From Reticulitermes lucifugus (lineage: Eukaryota > Arthropoda > Insecta > Blattodea > Rhinotermitidae), in contig JAKCWW010002751.1 of assembly GCA_026260175.1 (NCBI GenBank), positions 10,753-53,879 of the forward strand: DNA of 43,127 bases, in the 5' to 3' direction. The position numbers and the translations under genes were made by a program. The notes beneath the pieces were generated by a model. That model was not told the origin of the DNA. It saw nothing but the letters and a program-made list of their open reading frames with translations, and ran no database searches. Shown piece after piece: positions 27,901-36,900 of this stretch. Position 1 is the first letter of the stretch. The number at the start of each line of letters is the position of its first letter.

Positions 27901-30900
27901 TACAGTGAAGCAACATTCCGGGGAAACTGAGCTTGTCTCACCTTAACAGCAACTATCTCGGCATAGCCTAAGGTACCACCTCTTAGTGTGGTCACTGACC
28001 GTTTTAATCCCTGCAAACAGACCCATCTCCTCTTAATATTATTCCTGATGTAGGTGCTTCCTTTCTCAGGGAGAGAGTTTGCAGTGTTTTTTTTCTGGAC
28101 AGGAGTGCTTCAGCAGTCTCGCAATTGGCTTACTTGAAATTATGGCTGTCTATTTCCCACATGATATGACACAAGAATTTCTGTCTTTCTTTCTTTTCAG
28201 CTTTTTTAACTTGGCTATTTTTTCATAGAATACACATTTCGAAATGTTGTACATAATAGTCAATTTTAATATCTTTACAGTTATGTTAATATATGTACAG
28301 TTTTCCACAAAAACACATGGGGTTCTTAAACTGATCTGATCAAGTGCACTTTGTGTTTATATCCTTCTGTCTTATTAAAAATCTCTACTTTCACAAAATT
28401 TACAGATTAAATTACTGTACACCTATGTCGATTCTGTTCCCTTGCCTTGCACTTGACAGACACTACCCTTTGTCAATACTGCATCTGAAATAATGCTCAA
28501 GTGAGGAAATCTTTCAAGAAGTTAAATATGCAAGCGTTTTATATTACACACTGAAAATTCCCTTATTATTATAATAAATGTCTTCTATAGTTGATTTCAA
28601 ATATTCATGACACTTGGATATGCAATAATTACCAAAATATAGGAAAACACATTACTGTAAGAAAACAGATCACAGTGTTTCAGTTTCATAAGTTGTGTAT
28701 ACGAAAAAGATGACAAAGAACTGATATGCTGGTGCAGTGGAAGCATCAAAATCAAAATTTGTAACTGTCACAGTGCAGTCATATTAACTGAATTAACCCC
28801 TATTTAATGAATTGCTGGGGGATTAGAATATATTTCATTAAATGGAGGTTTATTTGTTTATATGGAGCTATTGTTGGGACATGAAAAAATCATCACTAAA
28901 TCTGGAATTTCACTAAATGCGGGAACATTAAATCGGGGTTTTACTGTAACTATTTCTTGGCATTTACATTCTACTGTGGGTATTTTTTGGGACATAAGAG
29001 GTATTTTCATGTACCTTTATGACATATTTTTACCCACAGAGGATGTACGCCCTGGAGGAAATGTTGTGGTCTTAAATATTGTGTTTAGAGAGGACAGTCA
29101 TTCTCACTGTGAAGTGTGGAATAGCTCGGGCAGTTAGATGCCAGCTTCTCATCACAGGGACCTGAGTTCAGTATCATGACAGTCCATGTGGGGTTTTTTG
29201 TGAACACAAGTGGCATACAGGTTGTGTCCTAAAAGCAGGTCTTTCTCTGAGCACTTCACTATTCTGCTGCCAATATATCCCACCAATGCTCGGTACTTAT
29301 CTAATACCAAGTGCTGGCACAATAGGCTCACCTGAGACCACAGTATTGAGGACTCAGTCGCACCCCACAAAGCACTAGAAACCTCTTCCATCTGTTCTGG
29401 CAGAGGCCAAATGGACTGTGATATTTATCTTAACTGTTATAATATAAAGATGAGGAGGAATAAAATTGCTGAAGAATGATGCTAGGACAGAAAAATAACA
29501 GCGATGAGAAACAAGTACTGAGATGTGGGGAAGGAAATTAAGGTGAATGAGATGTACAGGATAGGAAGAAGCGGGTCGAAGGGACTGTTCTAATGTAATG
29601 GAGGAGGAGGAGGAAACAACAGCGAATGGGATAAGCAGATGTAGACACAAAACGGACAAAGGGAAATGAAGAAGATGAGAATGACAAAGACACCAAAAAA
29701 TTATTTTGCCCAGAAACATTTAATTTGTGCCCACGTTAAAAGATCATGGCCAGACGACAAAAATGTCCTGCAACTGCTAAAAAAGCAAGTGCTGCAGTGG
29801 GATTCAAAATCTAAAACAATAAACTGTTACAAATGAAAAGAATTTACATCAGTCTGTTGGTTAAGTATAACGGCATCAAAAGTTCTTTTTCATATCAGTA
29901 CATTTTGAATCAGCCTATTGTAATGTGATTTATGAATTCATTTTTTTTTTTACTCATGACCAAATTAAAGATTATTGTACAAACACAGGCTCTGCCTGAA
30001 AGATACGGCCTCTCCATTGTACATTCAGTCACAGCATCCACAAAAACTTACTATAAAACTCTGAATGATAAATAAACAGCATGGTTCCTGTGCAAATAAT
30101 ACACTGTCTCCTCAGTTACCATCAATATTTGAGAAGCTGCTATATCTGTCATTTGTCCTAACTGTAGGCTACACAACGTTTCACAATCATATGCAATGAT
30201 CGCAACAGAGACGCAAACTGGCTGATTGATCCTACTCATGTTTGATAACTTATCACATGTTATGCAGTAATTCCAACAGACATTTAATTTTAAACACATA
30301 AAGTATACTACGCAAATAAAGAAGCACGACTGCAATTCTCACCTTCACCGCTGAGAAGACATCGTATCCAGGGCTTCCGAGTTCACCTTTCTGTCCTTTG
30401 TCACCTGGTCTGCCCTATAAACAGTGGGAATGCAGGTTACAGTAGTAGGCCAAAATTATGTTGAAAATTATATACACAATAAACCTTATAAAATTATTTC
30501 ACTTATCTATATTTGTAATTTCTCTGTGATGTTGGCTTTAACACTATACCACTGCAGCATATAGACAGTTTATCAGGAGACACAACTGAGTGCTTACTCA
30601 CAGCATGTACCACACTTGTAGGTCTCGTGATCTCTTCTAAGTAGGAAACTTGCCATAGGACACTACATTACATGAATTCTACTAAAACAGAATGATTTTA
30701 TGTATCATGAAGGTTGTGCAGTGACTGAATTCAAAAAAATCTTGAACTCACAGCTAACATTTCAGAGTCTGGTTGTGTCTCCATTGTCAGGGGTCTGACA
30801 TCATTCAACATCCAGCCTTCCCAAATTATCCTCATGTGAAGTCAGGACTCATAGGTGGATGCAAAACAATGGGATTACTTAGGGGAATCTGACGATTGCT

Positions 30901-33900
30901 GCATCTGGCTACAATTCTCAATGGATGACTCCCTGCCAGGCTTGACTTAACATGAAACCCCCATCTCTACTGACTTTCAGTACGCCATGGGCAGCAGTCT
31001 TGGGACTCCACCCACTAACCCCACTGACTTATGTCCAGCTAACAGCTTCAGCCTTGTGCAAGCCTGTAAGTTGGGAAGGCTGGGTGTTGAGTCATATCAG
31101 AATCCTGATGATGGAGACAATCAGTCTCTGAAGCATCGATTTACTTGAACTAGCCGACACAGCTGTCAGCTACAGAAGAATGGTTTACATTTTATATATA
31201 TACTGGAGATTACATCGAACCTAGAACTTACTGTCAGCAAGTGGCCTGTTAGCCAATATAAGCCTGTTGGAACTATGCATCAGATACTCTAATGGAGCAT
31301 GGCTGCAACTGTGTGGCCTAACTCGTGTCGGCCATAAGCAGTACCTCATTGAAATGTAACCCATCAGGTCACATTAAGTCACCTCTAATAAATTACTTTG
31401 ATTTAAAACATGCATATCAAGGTAAAGGAACTTTGTGGAAATATGTGTGTGTTAAGTCACAAAACAAGTAACCATACACTGCATGCCATGAACCATTCTG
31501 CACCCAAAACATATCAGATGCCAATCTGAACCAGAGTGCACTACTACATGACTGAAATTGCACTTCATACTTTCATAAAGGACACCTGACCTGTGCTATG
31601 GATAAGTTGATTTCTACTGTTTGTAGATTTTATGCATTTTGCATATCTACCCTTACATTTTATTGTACTTTACCAGTGGATGGTTTCTTTGTGCCAGAAC
31701 TAGCACTAAAGACGATTATGCAACCACATTAATAAACTATGACTAACTGGCTATACTAAAATGTAACTGCAGCTCACTACACACATGGCCAGTGACTCTA
31801 CAGTATCTAGGTAAAGCCGGGATTAGACGGCGCATGGCTCGTCCAGTGACGTGACGTCACTTGCTCGACCAACAGATCGGAACAGAAAAGACAATCTNNN
31901 NNNNNNNNNNNNNNNNNNNNNNNNNNNNNNNNNNNNNNNNNNNNNNNNNNNNNNNNNNNNNNNNNNNNNNNNNNNNNNNNNNNNNNNNNNNNNNNNNNNN
32001 NNNNNNNNNNNNNNNNNNNNNNNNNNNNNNNNNNNNNNNNNNNNNNNNNNNNNNNNNNNNNNNNNNNNNNNNNNNNCTCGTGAGAAAACCGCTTCTGAGG
32101 CGATCCCACGAGCCTCGCTCCACCAATCACACTCCGCGCAGCGCCAGGCCGGTTACACGGCGTGTTTGAATACGATTCTTTGTCAGTGACGTCAGTTATG
32201 ACGTAAAACGAGCCGAGCCACGCGCCGTCTAATCCCGGCTTAATACTTCTGAAATTGATCGCCCTGTCAACAGGGGGGAATTGAATTTGACCTATGGGTG
32301 CCCACTATCTCAGAAATTAATTCTATGGCCTCACTGAGGCAAGGGCGGGAATGTTGAATAGATCATACCTGCAGGCACTAAGAACCACACCGTACTTTTG
32401 AAAAAGCCTTTGTAGAGTTGAACATGCAAGTTAACATTTAAAAACTGACACTGGATCAGGAAAAATTCAAAGTGGACTTTAATTTCGCACAGTTTGTTAC
32501 ATCTGCGCATATTTCATAAATTTCACTTAAAATTCTCTTGGTTGCCAGTCTTTCTGTGGAGTATGTACTCTATATCTTGGAAGCATATGCATGGAAGAAC
32601 ACACAAGATGTAAGACTTGCATTGCTGCAATCTTTTAAATTATGTCAGTCAGAAAACAAGTTTCCATGTCATATAATTTCTTAACTTAAAAAAATGATTA
32701 TAGCAAGGAAATCTGTCACTAAGTGAGTATTGCTGTTTCCAATGTTAAAGTAAAATTTTGGCAGCCACAAATTTAAAGATAATCATGAGGTGGAAACAGT
32801 TGTGATATGGTAGCTGATAACAGAGAACATGGCCTTACATTAACTGGGAATAGAAAAGTTTGTCTCATCATTTGATAAATGCCTGAGTCATGGTGGGGAT
32901 TATATGGAAAAGTACGATTAAATCTGAACTGTTCTTATCAGATTTGAAAGTAAAGAACTCGAAATATATGAACTGTATTATGCTTATTTTCTGACTGAAC
33001 CTCTTTACACATTTCCATATATTTTAAAAAAACTCAAAGATGAATGTAAGACCCCAGTAGTTTGTGTTTCAGAGATGTTAAGAAAAGTGTTTAAATTTTT
33101 AAGTAGTATTATCTCTGAAGAATCATTCAGTGAACAGACAGTAACAAATCAAAATCTGTATAAGATTCTGCAGCACCGCAACAGCAGTAATTGTTTCAGA
33201 CTGTAGCTGTTAAACAAAGACTTGTATTCTTACTTATTTTATTCCTTCATTAAGTCTTTCAGTATATTTGGAGCACAATGATATTTAAGTACTGCTTTTA
33301 GGAGCTCTTGAATCCTCATGGTGCACCTATTAAAATTCAATAAAATCTTTCCCAGGCTAGCAGCCGCATTAGCTGGTTGAAAGGCAAGTAAACCAATGCT
33401 TCAAGAACTATCTGTCCTCATCATGTTCCCTGATGATGACGACAGAGGTTGTGCTTGAAACGTCGGTTTACTTACCTTTCAAATTACCTGATGTGGCTGC
33501 TAGTCTGAGAAAGTTTTACTGAATTCAGTTACCATGAGAGCTTTAGATTACACGCCTATCAAAATGGCTGTCAGTCAGTCTATCAATCCAGACTCCAACT
33601 CAAGAATCACTGAACAAATCTTCCTGAAATTTGATACTGAGAAATTTTAGAAGAAACTGTAAAGCTATCTCAGTTTTGGTTTAAATCAGATCAACACAGT
33701 ATACACTTTACACGAAAGCCTTTATGCATTTCTGCATGCATCCCAGCATACACAAGAAAACCCCAACATCTCACATGAAAAATGTGTGTTGTGTGAGAAT
33801 AAAAGACGCATATACCAGTATTTTGCTTGAAACAATCAAAAGTCGGCATTCACAAATTAAAAATCTAGAGGAAAGTAACACAGCCAACATGACACAACTG

Positions 33901-36900
33901 TCACAGTATGTGAAACTTTCCTATTTATTTCTTTCGTAATAACTGTTACAAGCCTTTTACAGTTGCAGCCTTAATGATGGTTTAACACTTTAGACCAATA
34001 CTTATATCAATATTGGTCACTGAACTTATCAGAAAAGATTAAAGTAAAAATCATAACTTTGAATTTTTAAGATTCAAATAACCACAAATTATGCATAGTA
34101 TTAGTTAGGTACCACAACATTTAACACTTTCTACAAGAACTTACAAACATCAACATGGTTGGTGAAGAAATATAATATCATGCAAGAAATAAATAAATAA
34201 ACAACAGGGTGACAAGCAGCTGCACTGTGGAGCATTTGTCTTTGCATGAATTCATATTAATTCTAAGAAACAGCATGAAACTGTTTTGAATTTATACTTG
34301 TCCCTGAAGTAAGTTCAAATAATAAGAGCTTGCATTATGATACACCACTAAAAAAACCTTAGAACTTCTCTGAAATTCTTGAAGTGGGAAATACAAGTAC
34401 TTTTAAGTACTTACTGGGTCTCCTTTTGGACCATCCAGCCCAATCGGCCCCTAAAAATAGAAAGAATTTCAGTTGATGAAACTGTTATCAAAACATATTT
34501 GTCTTCTAACTTGTATGGTACTGGCAAACCTACCTATTTTGCATTTCAGAATGAATGTCTAGATTGGCAGTCATTGTATCAATTATCTATTCCTACTTTT
34601 ATGCTGGAAAATATTACAAAAGAATAACACTAAATGTTTTATGATAGCAGAAGTACAGAACTCCCTCATTATACTGTGGGGTTCAGGAATGGTGGTACAT
34701 ATGTGCGACTGACTAACATGGTTTAAACAAATTATATCTTGATATGGTCAATTCAGAATTAAAAATAAGCTAAAGAGCTTCTGGGCTGTTACTTAGTGTG
34801 TTCTCAATAGTAGTCAAATTTTTATTTCTGTTTTTTTGCACACAGGGTTGTCATGTAAGTACCAGAGTAATTTTTCTATAAGAATGTAGAGTAAAAGATT
34901 CATAGTTACCTATTTAATCAAAAGTTTTGAATTTCCTTTAATAACAAAACATTTCTTGTAAACTAATGTAACAGCCTCTCGATTGTCACCATGTAAAAGC
35001 CCCATAATGCACACAGCAGAAGATTATAAACAGATGCATAATGCCAATTATTTGGACTAACAGTGTTTGAAAAAGTAGCTTCAGGTATAGTGCCTCCACC
35101 AACTTACAGCACATTAAAATGGTGTCTGCAGAAATGGCACAGCATTCAGCCCTTAACAAAATGTATGGCAGTTATTTTTAAAAAATGTGGGTCACACAAT
35201 AAATGAAATAACTATGTATTTCTGCTATATAATGAGGGAGCACTGTTCCAATTTATTACTAGAAATTATGTGTAAGATTTAGTTTTATGTATGGATTTTT
35301 GAAGGTACAGTAACACTATTTACAGCATCTTAAATCCTTCAGTGGCACACCCAAGAAAAGGGAGACCTATGTGACCACAAACTGGTTTTCTTATTAACCG
35401 CTGATTTCTCCAATGTGGAGACTACAGTGTCTAAAACAGATTGTACCACTAAGTATATCCTCCTTACCACTGCAATTTTCTGGGCATACCACTGAGTCCA
35501 TAGTTGCAGCGTCGTAATGTAGCCAAGACTACAGAATATAACCCATGTTAAGTACTGTTATGTAAATGTTATGATTCAGTACAAGCAACATAAGGAATGA
35601 AGTACCCAGGTACTCATATATGCCATACAACCAATAAGCACCAACTGAAAGGTCTGGTGTTAAAAGACCATAATTTTTTATTTGATTTACTGGAGACGAT
35701 CTGCTAGCGTATCTCATCACAGAACTTTCAATATCACTGGTCAATTTTTGTACACGAATGGAATACGAACTACGAATATCAACAACTTCCTCAAAGGGAA
35801 TAATTCTGAGGAATAAAAAAATGAGTGAAAATCAAGGTACTGTATATTCCCATTTTACACATCCTTGTGAAAAAAAAAAAAATCAGCAATAAAAATGCAA
35901 TGTATTTTGTGCAACTTCACAGGTTATGAAAGTAACCACTAACTGAAAATCATATTTAACATTAAATTTAACATCTAAAATTGTAAAAGATGAGGATTTT
36001 TACACGTTTCGTTGACCACACGACTAATTCCCATCTGTTTTCTTCATTCAAACTTGTCATGGATAATGATTTTGTATAATGAAATTTCTCACAAAGTATC
36101 ATAACAGTTTATAGACAACTGGTCCATTACATAATGGTGTGATTGTTTACAGTTAGTTCTGCCAATATTTCCAGTCTTCTAACCAGACCCTTCAATAAAC
36201 ATACACAAATACTCACAAGAGCAGAAACACAAACAAAAATAAAGCAACTCCTACAAATCTCTACAAGCCATATTAGGAACTATTGCCCAGAAAATACTAT
36301 GCTTCCAAATATTAGGTGTTATTTTTAAATGATGGTTAGTTGTTAATATGCAGTTACAATTAACCGACATACAAGAAGAACCTCATGACACTACAATCAC
36401 AAGCAGCTCAGCGAATAGCAGAACCCAGTCCCTGAAAATAGGAAGGACGTCGTGCTGGAAACACAGAGAGAAAAACAGAAAGCATTAGACAGAATTAAGG
36501 CCATGTTTAGCTGTCACACAGAATTTATCTCAGGAACATATCAATATTTCATTATTATATTTAAAGTATATATAATTCAATCTGTTATTTTTTTGTACTA
36601 GCCTGAAGTATGAAATAAGTCATATCCCTACCCCCAGCTGTATCAAATGTTTACACTGTTACTGTTCTCTCAAGTATTAACAAAATTTTGTTCTTTTTGT
36701 TGCAATGAAAAAAGTTAACTGCTTATAGTTTTATTCTTAAAACTGTGCTTCAGTATGTATACCTTCACATGAATGCAATAGGCTCCTGATTACCCTCAAC
36801 AAGACACACAATATTCACAGACAGCCCTACCTCAATTTCTAATCTGCCTCTTAATAAATTTTGGTCTCTACTGCTGCCATACTATGTATGACCATGATAA

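Noticed and set aside
31807..32189. Open frames of 89-112 codons across the N run
   Set aside because: They consist mainly of unknown residues from the assembly gap inside a MITE.
36390..36460. Minus-strand acceptor-like site followed by GGACTGGGTTCT, resembling the start of collagen exon 2
   Set aside because: A stop follows within eight codons, there is no donor, and the Gly pattern is not kept.
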